This document shows positions 63,639 to 64,000 of a stretch of DNA of 64,000 nt, piece after piece. A program made the position numbers and the translations under genes. Under the pieces are notes generated by a model. It saw only the letters and a program-made list of their open reading frames with translations, made no database searches and was not told the origin of the DNA. Source of the stretch: CAXXHQ01 sp963665265. GTDB lineage: Bacteria; Planctomycetota; Planctomycetia; Pirellulales; Thermoguttaceae. The stretch lies in assembly GCA_963665265.2 (NCBI GenBank), contig OY762224.2:868001-932000 (forward strand), written 5' to 3'. The stretch's first letter is position 1, and the number at the start of each line of letters is the position of its first letter.

Positions 63639-63680
63639 CCCCTGTCACCTACGCCTTATCCCCCACTCCCTATGCCCTAC
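63639..63680 (-). repeat. G-rich repeat copy 4 after the PII-like gene
   Basis: On the minus strand it reads GTAGGGCATAGGGAGTGG and ends GACAGGGG, starting one base after the TAA of the PII-like gene. Its first 15 bases match copy 3 at 14 positions, and its end matches copy 1. Confidence 0.65.
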
Positions 63681-63998
63681 TTATGCGTCGTCCCAGGCGC
63701 CGCCGGCCATGGCGGGCATGATGAAGATTTTGCCGTCGCCCATTCGGCCGGTTCGGGCCGCGTCGGCGATGGTCTTAACTACTTCGTCGACGCGGGAGTC
63801 TTCGACCCAGACGGTGATTTCGACTTTCGGCAAGAAGGCTTGCGAGTATTCGCTGCCGCGGTATTCGTCGAGGTAGCTTTTTTGCCGACCGTAGCCTTTC
63901 ACTTCGAAGGCCTCGCACGCTTCGAGAGGCGCGAGCGCCAAGGAGTCGAGGACTCTTTCGGCGAGATACGGCTTAACGACGGCGATGATCTGTTTCAT
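63681..63998 (-). CDS. PII-like nitrogen regulatory protein with atypical C-terminus
   Basis: 105 residues. PII proteins sense ATP/ADP and 2-oxoglutarate and control nitrogen metabolism. The T-loop is present with GYGRQKSYLDEYRGSEYSQ and the Tyr that is modified in GlnB (in GSEY), and the ATP-binding AARTGRMGDGKIFIMP is kept. The last ten residues (AMAGGAWDDA) replace the usual segment ending in IRTGE, so the C-terminal loop of ATP binding is missing. Only two bases of sequence lie upstream of the ATG, so its promoter and neighbours on that side are unseen. Confidence 0.85.
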   Translation of the reverse strand: MKQIIAVVKPYLAERVLDSLALAPLEACEAFEVKGYGRQKSYLDEYRGSEYSQAFLPKVEITVWVEDSRVDEVVKTIADAARTGRMGDGKIFIMPAMAGGAWDDA

Positions 63999-64000
63999 GG

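Overview
The window reads as a chromosomal segment of a planctomycete (Planctomycetota, probably near the Pirellulales). This is inference from gene content: very long secreted proteins of unknown function, a FolK-nucleoside kinase fusion, a MetX-MetW fusion, a beta-barrel porin-like protein, ThuA-, DUF2092-, C45- and CAAX-protease-type proteins, and a mixture of strong and very weak Shine-Dalgarno sites. Base composition is fairly high in G+C and even, except in a few AT-richer intergenic stretches. I see no rRNA, tRNA, CRISPR array, transposase or phage gene.

Layout. 1-2501: topA (minus, cut by the window edge). 2995-18515 (plus): a PpiD/SurA-like membrane chaperone, an inositol-phosphatase-family enzyme, two overlapping giant genes (1160 and 2407 codons), a GNAT acetyltransferase. 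18710-25651: a small phosphoesterase, a CAP protein, pyruvate phosphate dikinase, a CPBP protease and a lone receiver protein, separated by long intergenic stretches. 25743-37595: a minus-strand run with uronate isomerase, a methyltransferase, a GT-C membrane protein, lysA, a coiled-coil protein, DUF2092-like, TlpA-like, ThuA, M32 carboxypeptidase and a small lipoprotein. 37831-45116: a PIG-L deacetylase, a small membrane protein, the GDYXXLXY/DUF2157 pair, a C45-type hydrolase with an alpha/beta hydrolase, and a CAAX-protease-related protein. 45167-53222: a 1932-residue hybrid kinase with seven PAS domains, divergent from a three-receiver protein. 54730-63998: FolK-kinase fusion, panC, SAM hydrolase, outer-membrane barrel, a zinc-ribbon/M50-like pair, bioA, the MetX-MetW fusion and a PII-like protein.

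How the parts may work together. Biosynthetic genes (lysA, panC, folK, bioA, metXW, PII) indicate vitamin and amino-acid prototrophy. uxaC and ppdK fit use of uronic acids and pyruvate. The kinase and the triple receiver probably form one multistep phosphorelay, with a terminator-bearing structured RNA candidate between them.

The least explained items are the giant paired genes at 6820-17522, which appear to carry three divergent copies of one module; two terminators that belong to no visible gene (5331-5372 minus, 51154-51235 plus); a G-rich repeat placed in four places exactly at the 3' end of a gene; and the small zinc-ribbon/M50-like operon at 58766-60227.
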